A DNA stretch of 64,000 nt. Source: Candidatus Melainabacteria bacterium. Its GTDB lineage: Bacteria; Cyanobacteriota; Vampirovibrionia; Obscuribacterales; Obscuribacteraceae. Shown one piece after another: positions 9,297 through 18,086 of this stretch. The notes under the pieces were generated by a model. The model searched no databases, was not told the DNA's origin, and saw nothing but the letters and a program-made list of their open reading frames with translations. The DNA is taken from NCBI GenBank assembly GCA_003153555.1, contig PLZS01000082.1:83816-147815 (forward strand), read 5' to 3'. Position numbers and translations under genes: made by a program. Position 1 is the stretch's first letter. Every line of letters begins with the position of its first letter.

Positions 9297-10616
9297 ATGG
9301 ATTCTCTCGATGATGAGAACAAAATTTGGAATTTTGCCGGTTCAATCGGTTGGCTAGTCGACAGAGCGGGCGAAACGGAACAAATTTTGGGAACCGTATG
9401 GCTGGTTGCAGAAGGTCAGGTGGCAACGTGCGCCACCCTTGTTGTGCCTTACGAAGATATTCTGGATGCTCTTATTGTCAGGTTCCCGTCCACAGGTGAG
9501 GTTTGGGCGGTTAAAGAAGCACAGTTCCACTCTGGATTCGATCGCTGGCTAGCCAAACGCGCCCTTACTCAGTCCGCTTTCCATCCTTCAATAAATGTGG
9601 CCAACCAGAAGCATAACGTTGTAGTCCTGCGCCTATCAGACAAGATCAGGGAACTCGATCAAACTACGATTCTGAAATTTAATCGACTCTTGTTGAGGAT
9701 ATTACCCCAAGAAAAGGCCGGTTTTTCCGGTCGTGTCACCAATGTTGAGTTGACTAGCATTCTCCAGCTCCTGGTCAATGCCAGACGAGAAGGAACAATC
9801 GTCATTTGCGATCCGCGCAAAAGACCGATCGCCAGAATATTTTGCGAAGATGGGCGCATCGCTTATGCAAAATTTGGACAAAGCACCAACGAAGAAGCCA
9901 TCTATAAGCTGATCTGTTCGTCGTTTAGCGGCTACTTCTATTTTCAAGAAGAAACTCGTCCTGAATGGTGTGATTTTGCCCAAATGCTTACGACGGTGAC
10001 GTCTGTTGTAATGGAGGGATACCGGCGGCTTGAGCTCAAGACAAAGCTTCTCCAGGGGATCGGAGGCGAATCTGCGGTTTTGCGCAAACGCAAATATCGA
10101 CCTCATTTTCAGAACCTGGCACCAAGCACGCAAGCAGATGCGCAGGTGGTCTGGTGTTATGTCTATGATGGAATGCCTGTCTCTCGCCTTTTGAGAGTAA
10201 GCGGATTAGACAGTAGCTTAGTCATGGCAGCGCTTCATGAACTGATTATTCATGACTCCATCACAGTAAGCGATGCTCAAGCGATTCCCAACATCGCACA
10301 TGTCTGTTTGCCACTGCCTAGATCCACCGAGGCTCCTCCCTCCCCTGGCGACCAAATCTTTGTCATCACCCAAGATGCGTCACTTAGTCCTCACCTGGCG
10401 GCAGGACGAATAATCTGTGAGCGAAAGCCAGGCGATCCGTTCCATCAAGTACACACGCTAGCCCTACCAGAAGAGTCCATGGGCACGCCGATTTTCAAAG
10501 ACGACGCGGTGATAGGGATGTATTGCGGACAATTGATCCGAGATCAATTAGAACCTCAAGAATTCGCCTACATGCAGCAGATGCTCTGGGTGACAGCGCT
10601 GAACAGTTGTGTTTAA
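9297..10616 (+). CDS. Pseudo-trypsin-like protein with inserted PATAN (DUF4388) domain
   Basis: The protein has 439 residues. Residues 14-115 look like the first barrel of a trypsin-like protease: GTVWLVAEGQVATCATLVVP parallels the usual 'GTGFLV...G.vlTcaHVV', and HNVVVLRL parallels 'DvAvLrl'. Residues about 142-250 match a PATAN/DUF4388 domain (FSGRV, ILQLLVNARREGTIVI, GRIAYAK), a module known from two-component and gliding regulators. A winged-helix-like stretch follows (about 280-325). Residues 350-415 return to a protease-like second half ending SMGTPIFKDDAVIGMYCG. All three triad positions appear lost: Thr47 for His, Asn107 for Asp, Met395 for Ser. It has no signal peptide, so it is probably a cytoplasmic binding or regulatory protein. 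The PATAN call is stronger than the protease-fold call. Confidence 0.6.
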   Translation: MDSLDDENKIWNFAGSIGWLVDRAGETEQILGTVWLVAEGQVATCATLVVPYEDILDALIVRFPSTGEVWAVKEAQFHSGFDRWLAKRALTQSAFHPSINVANQKHNVVVLRLSDKIRELDQTTILKFNRLLLRILPQEKAGFSGRVTNVELTSILQLLVNARREGTIVICDPRKRPIARIFCEDGRIAYAKFGQSTNEEAIYKLICSSFSGYFYFQEETRPEWCDFAQMLTTVTSVVMEGYRRLELKTKLLQGIGGESAVLRKRKYRPHFQNLAPSTQADAQVVWCYVYDGMPVSRLLRVSGLDSSLVMAALHELIIHDSITVSDAQAIPNIAHVCLPLPRSTEAPPSPGDQIFVITQDASLSPHLAAGRIICERKPGDPFHQVHTLALPEESMGTPIFKDDAVIGMYCGQLIRDQLEPQEFAYMQQMLWVTALNSCV

Positions 10617-11191
10617 TCGATCGGTGGTGGCAGACCTGGCTTCACGGGATGTATTGCGTAGTGTTTTGCCACGTCATCAGATGAATGCAGCACAGGATTG
10701 GACTTTTCATTAGATTTAGGAGGTCCACCTTCTGCTGGGAAATAACGGTTTTCATTGACGTGTCGTCCGCTCTCAGCCGCAGCACCAAGAACTACCGCAT
10801 TATATTTGCCAACATCCTTGATGGATTTATGTGTCAGCTGAAAGTCTTTCAGAGCATCCAAAGTATCGGAATGACTATGATGAGCCTTTCTTTCTTCGTT
10901 GACCTTATGAGCTATATTTTTGGCGTCTGTCAATTCCAAATCACTTAACGAGCCAAGGGATTTATCTATATCTTTGTGCAAATGATCTAGTTTGCCTTTG
11001 CTTCTAGCGTCAGGAGCGGCGAAGCCTTGGTCTACTAAATTCTGATTCTTTAGGGTTGAGCGAAATGCATCCATTTGAGCGTGCAATTCGGAAGTGGCTG
11101 CGAGATCTTTGTTGCCGCTATGCTCAGGGATTTTTACGGCTTCCGCACGTCTTCCCTGGTCTGCCTCTGGTCTTGATGCTGCTTGTGACAT
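10613..11191 (-). CDS. Hypothetical charged helical protein
   Basis: The protein has 192 residues and no recognised domain. The N-terminus is polar and probably disordered (SQAASRPEADQGRRAEAV), and the rest is charged and helix-prone (KIPEHSGN, HKDIDKSLGSLSDLEL, NIAHKVNEERKAHHSH), ending in a Pro-rich tail. It has no signal peptide or membrane segment. The ATG start has GGGGA about 7 bp upstream. Its stop overlaps the stop of the convergent PATAN gene by 3 bp. The polar N-terminus resembles that of other accessory proteins in this window (2820-4925 and 51626-54120), a similarity of composition only. Confidence 0.6.
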   Translation of the reverse strand: MSQAASRPEADQGRRAEAVKIPEHSGNKDLAATSELHAQMDAFRSTLKNQNLVDQGFAAPDARSKGKLDHLHKDIDKSLGSLSDLELTDAKNIAHKVNEERKAHHSHSDTLDALKDFQLTHKSIKDVGKYNAVVLGAAAESGRHVNENRYFPAEGGPPKSNEKSNPVLHSSDDVAKHYAIHPVKPGLPPPID

Positions 11192-11395
11192 TGTTTATTC
11201 CCCATGGATGTTCGCCTGCCTTTACATGATGCCGCTTTCGTTTTGACAGAGCTCTGTAGCTCTATCGACTGTGCCTTGCACGAAATTCGGACTCCATTAA
11301 ACTAACTCAACCTACGTGAGAGAAATGTGAGATTTCTGTTCAGGCTGAATTTCCGCGAGACGGGTATCATGGGTGCTCTCCACAAATGACAAGAG

Positions 11396-12592
11396 ATGGT
11401 TAGCCTGCTCGAAACAGTACAGACTGCGTCAGTCGCCAAAGAAAACCAAAGTTCGGTGCGCACTGATCGAAAGATTCAGTTCAGTTATGCTGCGCTGGCT
11501 TTCGCGGTAGTAATTTGCGCCGACCTGGCGGCTAGGTCCTTCTACCATCCTGACCCATACCAGTCGCCAAATCGGAGCTGGGCGTGGTGGGCAGTGCAGG
11601 ATCTTCGGGCACAGAAGCAGGCGGATGTAGCGATCTTTGGCTCATCCCTTATGCTTGCCGCACTCAATGATGGTGACTCGACCTTCGTTAATAGACCTTT
11701 TGATGCAGTCATGCATCATCGCGCTTTTTACCTTGAACATCTGCTAGACAAAAAGCTCGATCAGCCAGTCCAGACAACCAGTCTAGCGATTGGTGGACAG
11801 ATGGCTAGTGATGTTTATGCATTAGCAACAACCCTGTTCACGCGCAATCCCAAACCGAAGGCAATCGTCTGGGGCATTGCACCGAGAGACTTTCTAGATA
11901 GTAGTTTCACTAATCCCGACAGCTCAGAGACTGTGCGATACATGAACAAAGTATCGGGATCGACGGACGTACTGTCGACTAAGCGCCGGATCTTGTGGGA
12001 TAGGGTGCAAAACGTTGCAGACAGCAGCTTCTATCTGTATGGCAAACGGGCCGATTTAGTGGCTGCGACATTGCCTTTTGCCAAATCTGCTTTGAAGAAT
12101 GTCACGCCCAACGCAGATTTAGATACGGTACACACTCCGTCACCACTGCTTGAATATGCCATGAAGAATTTACCCGAGGATAACGGTGTGGACCAGTGGC
12201 GCGTCACCCCGTATTCGCCAAGCAAGGTGTTTGCGGACAATACAGCCGAATACATGATGCGTTATCACCCGTTTAAACCAAAAGTGCTTGAAACGCAATT
12301 GAGCTATTTCGAAAAATTCCTGGCCTTTTCAAAAGAGCACGGAATGGCCGTGACGCTAGTAAACATGCCGCTTACAGCGGAGAATCTCAAACTTCTTCCG
12401 CCTGGATCTTACGACACTTATCTGACCAGCGTGAAAAGTTTAGCCACTAAATATGGTGCCCAAGTTCTGGACTACAACATCGACAATCTCTTCGCACGCA
12501 GTGAGTTCGCTGATACCGTGCACCTTAACGGGCTGGGTGGCAAACACTTTTTCGAACTCGTTTCGCAGCAAATGTCACCCAAATTAAAGTAA
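11396..12592 (+). CDS. Membrane-anchored SGNH/GDSL-like protein (DUF1574-like)
   Basis: The protein has 398 residues. One hydrophobic segment near residues 28-45 (FSYAALAFAVVICADLA) likely acts as an anchor, with the rest outside the cytoplasm. The SGNH blocks can be traced: AIFGSSLM with the candidate nucleophile Ser, AIGGQMASD as the Gly block, WGIAPRDF in the position of the Asn block, and DTVHLNGLGG near the end giving the Asp-x-x-His pair. SGNH proteins of this layout act as esterases or as O-acyl transferases on surface polysaccharides. The Asn block is not canonical, so activity is uncertain. The start ATG follows a weak purine-rich stretch. Both neighbours are unrelated, so no pathway can be named. 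Confidence 0.65.
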   Translation: MVSLLETVQTASVAKENQSSVRTDRKIQFSYAALAFAVVICADLAARSFYHPDPYQSPNRSWAWWAVQDLRAQKQADVAIFGSSLMLAALNDGDSTFVNRPFDAVMHHRAFYLEHLLDKKLDQPVQTTSLAIGGQMASDVYALATTLFTRNPKPKAIVWGIAPRDFLDSSFTNPDSSETVRYMNKVSGSTDVLSTKRRILWDRVQNVADSSFYLYGKRADLVAATLPFAKSALKNVTPNADLDTVHTPSPLLEYAMKNLPEDNGVDQWRVTPYSPSKVFADNTAEYMMRYHPFKPKVLETQLSYFEKFLAFSKEHGMAVTLVNMPLTAENLKLLPPGSYDTYLTSVKSLATKYGAQVLDYNIDNLFARSEFADTVHLNGLGGKHFFELVSQQMSPKLK

Positions 12593-12731
12593 GGTCGCCT
12601 TTGGCTTAGCACTTTACCCCAACGGTGTAGTGAGGGTCGGACTGTGTACTACGGGTCGGTGAGCTGCGGGTCGGATGGTGTTATCAAGCGCCCACACTTC
12701 GGACAATGTAGAAGCAACTGACAGAACCAAA

Positions 12732-12757
12732 TGCCGGCAAGATGCCGGCGCTCCCAG
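12732..12757. repeat. GCCGGC-type palindromic repeat
   Basis: Two tandem GCCGGC hexamers (at 12733-12738 and 12744-12749) are followed by a GCTCCCAG tail. The unit is typical of a REP-like GC-rich palindrome scattered in many bacterial genomes. It lies in the 276-bp gap between the SGNH-like and the Sel1 gene. Only one copy is seen in this window. Confidence 0.4.
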
Positions 12758-12868
12758 CACATATACGAAGTTCCGTAACAATAACAGTTCACAATAACCT
12801 TGAGAAACCCTGAACAATTCAGCTTCTTGGCAGGCAGCGAGTAGTATGAGCTTAGATACGGAGGTTTT

Positions 12869-13654
12869 ATGGCTACATCATTACTTGGCTTTCTTACTAA
12901 TTTTTTGCAAGGTGTTGAAGCGCAAACATGCGATACAGCGCACTACTCAGCCATGCGCGCGATTACTAATCAGGACTACGAAAAGGCGCTTCAATTACTT
13001 TTACCAGATGCAAATGCTGGAGATCTGCATGCACAAACTCTTGTCGGCGTGATCTATCGGGATTGCTCTGGATTGCAAACAGATCACGAAAACGCTCTCA
13101 AATGGCTCCAGTCGGCATCAAGCAAAGGTTACGCTCTTGCTGATCTGAATCTCGGATTGATGTATTACGACGGTCTCGCAGGGACGCAAGACTATGAGCA
13201 TGCCGCCCAATACTTCTATAAGGCGGCAAAAGCAGGACTGGCCGACTCTCAATTGCGCCTCGCGAGCATGTATTTCGACGGCGAAGGCGTGCGCAAGAAT
13301 ACCAAACAAGCCGTCTATTGGTGGCACTTAGCCGCAGAACAAGGCAATGCGGAAGCGCAATTTCGACTGGGACTATGCTTCGCCGATGGCATTGAAACCG
13401 AAGTGAATTACCAACATGCGCACACATGGTTCAAACTGGCAGCGGAACAAGGGCATTCAGACGCTCAGAGTTCACTTGGCGAGCTGTACTTCTACGGACG
13501 TGGAGTCAATCGAAGCGAACGCAAAGCGGCAAAATGGTGGCATCGTTCCGCAGAACAAGGCAATGAACTTGCAGTTCAAAACCTCGAGATCCTGAACAGA
13601 CGTGAAGTTCACCCGGGAGATGAGGCTGCGGGCTACACAGCTTTTATCAGGTAG
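12869..13654 (+). CDS. Sel1-repeat (TPR-like) protein
   Basis: The protein has 261 residues. The ATG at 12869 has a strong ribosome site (GGAGG, 6 bp upstream). From about residue 35 the sequence is an array of Sel1-like repeats: recurrent units of about 36 residues such as [39 protein letters not shown] and [15 protein letters not shown], each ending with a short A..WW..AAEQGN helix. Sel1 proteins are alpha-solenoid scaffolds that mediate protein-protein contacts in signalling or host interaction. A slightly hydrophobic N-terminus ([14 protein letters not shown]) could be a weak membrane contact but is not a clear signal peptide. The gene abuts the stop of the convergent permease gene without any gap. 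Confidence 0.88.
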   Translation: MATSLLGFLTNFLQGVEAQTCDTAHYSAMRAITNQDYEKALQLLLPDANAGDLHAQTLVGVIYRDCSGLQTDHENALKWLQSASSKGYALADLNLGLMYYDGLAGTQDYEHAAQYFYKAAKAGLADSQLRLASMYFDGEGVRKNTKQAVYWWHLAAEQGNAEAQFRLGLCFADGIETEVNYQHAHTWFKLAAEQGHSDAQSSLGELYFYGRGVNRSERKAAKWWHRSAEQGNELAVQNLEILNRREVHPGDEAAGYTAFIR

Positions 13655-15004
13655 TTAGCTGCGAGCGCTGGGTTCAGCAAAAAATCTGAAGGCTACGTAC
13701 AACAGGAAACTTACCAGCCATGCTTGTAGTCCACTGATGCCGACGTGGATAAATTCCATTGAAGGAATGATCCCGGCTGTAGCAATACCAGCAGCAGAAC
13801 CGGTTACAAACGCGATTACAGCACTGCTATTTATTTTTGGTAACTCACTAAATTCGTACACACGAGACAAATCGATCGCGTTTTTGGAAAAGCACGGAAC
13901 AACATAAGCTTCTGCAAGCATGATTACGGTGGCACAGGGCAGCACGATCGAAGATAGGGCCGCAACGTCTTGAAATGCACGCGCATATCCGCTTAACCAA
14001 GCGGCAAGAATGGCTCCAACGATGGTAAGTGCCGCGACTAAACGCTTGCGTGGAAACTCGTGCAGATTCTCGACTCCGTTAATGCTGCCGTAAAGACAAG
14101 AATCGGCCAGAGCAAAATAGGTGACAAATAAGACAAGAGCAGCGACCGGCGCTAATCCACCGAAGGAATATTGATTCATAAACGCTGTTGCCTTTGAAAA
14201 CTCGGTAATGTGCGTCATCTGACCAAGAATCCAACCGGTAATTGGAAATACAACCTGCCCAATAACAACTGCCACCACGAGAGGTACCACAACAAAAGAT
14301 GTGCGTGGTCTACCGTAGCGCCAGAAGTCAGGCTCGTTTCCCCAGGCGCCGTATCCGAGAACAAAGGCTGAGATAAGTGACAAAGCTGCACCAAAAGATT
14401 GGTGCGGTTGTTCCGCGAACATCATCGGAGTAAAGTTGCCAGAAGCCTTGAAGAAAGTGAATCCAACCCATGCGACCAGTACAGGCGCGGCAATATAGCC
14501 GGCGAAGTTGGCAATTCCTGAGAAACCAAAGAAGTTATTGAAAGCCATCAGAATTCCAAATCCGGCCGAAAGGAGCGCCACCGGAATGTCTAAATGGAAT
14601 AGACCCTTGAGGGCATCAGCCATTAGATATGCTGTTAAGCCATACCAACCCATCGACAATACAACCAGACAAACGGAAATAAGTCTTGAACCCCATTGGC
14701 CAAAGACACTGCGACTGAGCAATGAATATGTCAGCCCCGTTTGGGATCCGAGGAAACATGCAGGAACCGCGTAGAGCAACAACACTACGTTGCTTAGAAT
14801 CAGGCACGACAATACTTGTTGAAAAACAAGTCCGTTTTTAACCCACTCAAATCCCACCAATATGGACGGAAAACCAGTCACCATCGTTATCCACAATAGA
14901 CCCATCGTGATTGGGCTGCGTCGTTCGGATAGAGGCACGACGTCGAGTGCGTGGTCTTGGCTTTCTATCAATGGTGCGCTAATGGTGTTAGTGATCTCTG
15001 ACAT
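13655..15004 (-). CDS. NCS1 family cytosine/purine-type permease
   Basis: The protein has 449 residues and about 12 hydrophobic segments spread over its whole length, as expected of the NCS1 nucleobase:cation symporter family (CodB-like). Family features are an N-terminal soluble stretch ending in a PLSERRSP segment, TM1 carrying MVTGFPSILVG, the QTGLTYSLLSRSVFG segment in the usual 'G...G.p..v..R..FG' place, and the helix around NNFFGFSGI. Such carriers import cytosine, allantoin, hydantoins or related compounds with Na+ or H+. The substrate cannot be read here, and no nucleobase-degrading enzyme lies next to it. It is divergent from the exported protein at 15350, with a shared 345-bp regulatory region. 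Confidence 0.88.
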   Translation of the reverse strand: MSEITNTISAPLIESQDHALDVVPLSERRSPITMGLLWITMVTGFPSILVGFEWVKNGLVFQQVLSCLILSNVVLLLYAVPACFLGSQTGLTYSLLSRSVFGQWGSRLISVCLVVLSMGWYGLTAYLMADALKGLFHLDIPVALLSAGFGILMAFNNFFGFSGIANFAGYIAAPVLVAWVGFTFFKASGNFTPMMFAEQPHQSFGAALSLISAFVLGYGAWGNEPDFWRYGRPRTSFVVVPLVVAVVIGQVVFPITGWILGQMTHITEFSKATAFMNQYSFGGLAPVAALVLFVTYFALADSCLYGSINGVENLHEFPRKRLVAALTIVGAILAAWLSGYARAFQDVAALSSIVLPCATVIMLAEAYVVPCFSKNAIDLSRVYEFSELPKINSSAVIAFVTGSAAGIATAGIIPSMEFIHVGISGLQAWLVSFLLYVAFRFFAEPSARS

Positions 15005-15349
15005 AAAATCTCGCCATGCAGCGGCTATCTTACACTAAGGTATATCCCTGACGCTCCGCCTTGCACACCCAGGACCCGAGCGAAGAAATTTCACAATTAT
15101 GCAGATGAAACGTTGTGGAAATGTTCCTTAAGCACCAGATATGATGGCGTAACGGATAACATCCAGGTAGCTATTGTCTTAAATTTAAGAGTTCGTGCTC
15201 GGTCACTGGTATCATCATTTGATGCCAAGCGAATATATGCATATATTCTGATATAATTTTGCGAGGCTCCGAGCGTTGTCATGGGATTTACTCGTTACGG
15301 TTAATGGGCATGATTAGGCAGCAGTCAGTCTTTAAATAAGGAACATTCG
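15005..15349. other. Non-coding divergent regulatory region
   Basis: This 345-bp gap separates the leftward permease gene from the rightward exported-protein gene and has no convincing coding frame. It holds an imperfect palindrome at 15208-15226 and a perfect 18-bp palindrome at 15231-15248 followed by a -10-like TATAAT at 15252. An AAGGA ribosome site lies before the ATG at 15350. Confidence 0.5.
15231..15257 (+). promoter_or_regulatory. Perfect palindrome overlapping a -10 box (candidate operator)
   Basis: GAATATATGCATATATTC (15231-15248) is an exact 18-bp palindrome. Three bases later comes TATAAT (15252-15257), a consensus -10 box, so the palindrome occupies the usual spacer and the start of the -35 region. 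No TTGACA-like box is seen at the proper distance. A repressor or an activator replacing the -35 contact are both possible. It likely controls the exported protein at 15350. Confidence 0.5.
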
Positions 15350-16006
15350 ATGAAATACAGAGCAATGGCAGCCTTCGCGGCAGCATCCATAATAGTTTCG
15401 ATTCAACCCGGGCTGGGTAAAATTCATAATCATCTCCAATCGAACAGCAGTCACGGTGAGGGCCTCGAGTTAGGGGACTTTTCCACCTTGTGTTGCGGTG
15501 GCAACATCAACAGTGCAAGCGCCCAAACACTTTTTATACCTAACCTCGGCTTCGCAGTTCAATTGACGGCAAATGGAGGCTCCGGCTATGCAGAAACGGG
15601 CGTTGAAAATTTGGACACCAATCCAACATATTTGAAAAAATTTATCACCTTCAATCTGACGACTAGTGGGCCTGTACCAAGCTTTCTTGTCTACGTTGAC
15701 TACACTTTGAATGGTGGTTCGCAAGTAGAACAAGCTCTTACTGTAGCTAACGGGGGGCTTCACCTGGACGGAAATAGCGTCACCATACTGGCTGGAACTG
15801 GGTCTCATCAGAATTCACAGATTCCAACAGGAGCGAGAATTACCGGTTTGTATTTCGATCTAGAACAAGATTGCGGCAAGGTTTCATCTGGATCAGAAGT
15901 CGCCAACATCTCGCAGGTGGTTTTCGACAAAAAAATCTTCGTTAACTACGAGCTCGATCATGGCATGATTGAAAATGAAAGTGCCTTCTGCAACGGTGGC
16001 TGCTAA
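15350..16006 (+). CDS. Exported hypothetical protein
   Basis: The protein has 218 residues. A signal peptide is clear (MKYRAMAAFAAASIIVSIQPG). The mature part is rich in Gly, Asn, Ser and Thr and predicted mostly beta from strings such as FVVQL-type strands, TFNLTTSGPVPSFLVYVDYT and SVTILAG. It has Cys pairs near the start (TLCCGG) and at the very end (CNGGC) that could form disulfides outside the cytoplasm. No domain is recognised. A strong terminator follows at 16057, so the gene is a single-gene transcription unit driven by the promoter region with the 18-bp palindrome. Confidence 0.72.
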   Translation: MKYRAMAAFAAASIIVSIQPGLGKIHNHLQSNSSHGEGLELGDFSTLCCGGNINSASAQTLFIPNLGFAVQLTANGGSGYAETGVENLDTNPTYLKKFITFNLTTSGPVPSFLVYVDYTLNGGSQVEQALTVANGGLHLDGNSVTILAGTGSHQNSQIPTGARITGLYFDLEQDCGKVSSGSEVANISQVVFDKKIFVNYELDHGMIENESAFCNGGC

Positions 16007-16056
16007 ACTCCAAGCTATCTCTGCTTGATCGATCAGTCCGCAAGAAAGTTGAATTG

Positions 16057-16089
16057 AACTGCTGTCCTGAAATCAGGGCAGCAGTTTTT
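16057..16089 (+). terminator. Rho-independent terminator
   Basis: AACTGCTGTCCTGA (16057-16070) pairs with TCAGGGCAGCAGTT (16073-16086), with one G.T pair and a 2-nt loop, and the right arm runs into TTTTT. It ends the transcript of the exported protein. Confidence 0.9.
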
Positions 16090-16095
16090 AGTGGT

Positions 16096-16128
16096 CATGG
16101 TGATACCGCTAAGGGTGGCATCACCATG
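16096..16128. repeat. Hairpin with 9-bp perfect arms
   Basis: CATGGTGAT (16096-16104) pairs exactly with ATCACCATG (16120-16128); the loop contains further partly pairing ACC/GGT. It lies between the terminator of the exported protein and the 3' end of the convergent gene at 16185, so it may end the leftward transcript or be related to the dispersed palindromes (it includes CACC/GGTG). Confidence 0.45.
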
Positions 16129-16184
16129 GTGCTATTCGGGGGCACGCAGTCAGATAGGGCGCTGCCAGATGATTCTATGTCATA

Positions 16185-18014
16185 TCATTGATGCAATGCT
16201 GAACCGCGGGAGCGAAGCTCATAAGCAGCCTGGCGAATGAAAGACCAAGACAGGAGTAGCTCGCCGTATCGACGTACCAGGCGTTGTTGAATTGTTCGTG
16301 CGGCTTCTAAGCCAAAAGCGTCAACCAAATCGCTGCCGACAATGTAGGTAGTCTCTGGCAGCGTTTCTCTGAGAGCGCTCATAGCCATGTGCATGTCATC
16401 GGCCCAGTATTTTGGCATTCCGGCATATTGCTTCAGTTCAGCTTCCATCTGAACGAGTTCCAGGCTTGCCCGCCGTGACAAAGTCAGCCTGAGCATCTCT
16501 TCAAAGGCACCAAGAGGCGAAGAGCCCCATTCCATCAGTGATTGTCCGAGAGCAGCAAAGTCTTTCTTTGCGGTTCGCTCTCTTCCAACAGTAAACGAGT
16601 GCACCAGCATTCTAAAGATATCCAAGCTCCTCAGTCGTGAGACACGTTTGCGCAAATGTTCAGAATCATACGCGCGCCTTACAATCGGTTTGTGGAGTAG
16701 GTGCCACGGAAGATAGCCCACAAAACCACCTTCGGGCATAAGGCACAAGAGATCACCGAAGGTTAAGTCCTCACCCCTTAAGACGGGGAAAAAAGGCGGT
16801 AAGAGCTGACGGTTGTCAAAACCATGGTTATGCCCTGGAATCAGCGAGCCACTACCGATGGTGTTACAGTTAACGGATCGTCTAACTTGATGGTTGGTCA
16901 GAGAAAAGCGGTATTGGCTCTCTGAAATCATTAGACGCGCGCGCGATTTCGCGTCTAAGACTAAGAAATAGTAAGAACCGTCCATGCCCGATTCGCCTGC
17001 TACTCCGATGGATGTGAATGCCACTCTGCCACCACCGTGCTCCATTCGGCGCACGAAACCGGAAGTTATCTGATCGAGATTTAGCGCCGACGGAGAGGCG
17101 TTTTGAATGCTTGCGCTGACTGACCTTCCGAGAAGCTGTTCGTGCAGCGCAAAGAAATCTTCCGTCGTAAAGCCGTTGCCCAGCGATTCAACCTCAGACT
17201 CTGAGAGAAACCAGAACTCAGTTGGATTGTATTCAGATGTGACACTCAACCCAGGTCTCAATTCCGAGCTCGGGGCTAGACGGCAAATCGTATCGTCATC
17301 GACATTAAGCATGAGATCGCCAACAGTGCTCAACTGCATTAGATTACGACTGAGTCCCAATGTGAGCGGCATGTCTTCAACATCTAGCAAAGCAAAATTG
17401 ACAATCTCGGGCGAGACATCGGCATGCTCACAAAGCTGGCGAGCAAAGGCTTCGGCATCCCCGCGGTTCATGTAACGGCTCTCAATTCCAAACTCAGCTT
17501 TGATCTGATCCAGAACTTGCAAATTGGCTTGTTGCGTCTTGGTTTCGTCTGATTGGTCGACAACGACAAACTTGAGATCATTACGTCCGTAGAGTTTCGC
17601 GCACTCCGCGTAACTTTCCATGCAGCGCTTCAGCCCCTCGGGCCGGTTGCGCGTTGGAATTCCCACTGAGGCGATTTTCGGCTGAGCCTCTTCGTCCACT
17701 GCAGATCGGGTGCAGTACGTGGTCAAATTATCATATGAGACAAGCAGCCCGACATCGGCAAGTTCGCTGAGTTGTTGCAGAATAACCGATGCCCGATCGG
17801 CAGGAACATTGAGCTTCGCACACGTCTGTGCTGCATGCTTCTCCAAAGTCTCGAATGCTCGACATTCCCTGAGGATAAGCACTTGCGTCGCAGTCAAGAT
17901 ATGGGTCGAGCGCGTTAGCGGGCTGTAAACCAACTCTCGATTATCACCGACAGGAAAGCGCGACCAATCGAACAAGCCGCGATAACGCTGTCTAGTGGAC
18001 TGATCGTCCGCCAT
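16185..18014 (-). CDS. Protein with PqqD/RRE-like N-terminus and GT2-like glycosyltransferase domain
   Basis: The protein has 609 residues. Residues about 15-95 resemble a PqqD-type RiPP-recognition element: a short beta part (ELVYSPLTRSTHILT) then three helices of winged-helix type ending QQLSELADVGLLV. Residues 114-160 (IASVGIPTRNRPEGLKRCMESY, then LKFVVVDQSDE) match the start of family 2 glycosyltransferases, and VDDD at 238-241 fits the metal-binding DxD motif. The rest has no recognised domain. RRE domains bind leader peptides in peptide-natural-product pathways, and a fused glycosyltransferase might modify a ribosomal peptide or another protein. No precursor peptide is identified. The atypical kinase gene lies 72 bp upstream on the same strand, suggesting an operon. 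Confidence 0.6.
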   Translation of the reverse strand: MADDQSTRQRYRGLFDWSRFPVGDNRELVYSPLTRSTHILTATQVLILRECRAFETLEKHAAQTCAKLNVPADRASVILQQLSELADVGLLVSYDNLTTYCTRSAVDEEAQPKIASVGIPTRNRPEGLKRCMESYAECAKLYGRNDLKFVVVDQSDETKTQQANLQVLDQIKAEFGIESRYMNRGDAEAFARQLCEHADVSPEIVNFALLDVEDMPLTLGLSRNLMQLSTVGDLMLNVDDDTICRLAPSSELRPGLSVTSEYNPTEFWFLSESEVESLGNGFTTEDFFALHEQLLGRSVSASIQNASPSALNLDQITSGFVRRMEHGGGRVAFTSIGVAGESGMDGSYYFLVLDAKSRARLMISESQYRFSLTNHQVRRSVNCNTIGSGSLIPGHNHGFDNRQLLPPFFPVLRGEDLTFGDLLCLMPEGGFVGYLPWHLLHKPIVRRAYDSEHLRKRVSRLRSLDIFRMLVHSFTVGRERTAKKDFAALGQSLMEWGSSPLGAFEEMLRLTLSRRASLELVQMEAELKQYAGMPKYWADDMHMAMSALRETLPETTYIVGSDLVDAFGLEAARTIQQRLVRRYGELLLSWSFIRQAAYELRSRGSALHQ

Positions 18015-18068
18015 TATTTAGACTCGTATTTTTTCTTAGTCGACAGCATAGTTACATTTCCTCTAGAT

Positions 18069-18084
18069 ACACCAGATACGGTGT
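18069..18084. repeat. Dispersed intergenic palindrome, copy 3
   Basis: ACACC and GGTGT are perfect 5-bp arms around the spacer AGATAC. The element lies in the 72-bp gap between the kinase gene and the downstream RRE/glycosyltransferase gene, both leftward. Confidence 0.5.
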
Positions 18085-18086
18085 TG

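Noticed and set aside
15297..15310. 14-bp match CGGTTAATGGGCAT between 15297 and 56976
   Set aside because: Repeats of this length are expected by chance in 64 kb, and the surroundings do not align.
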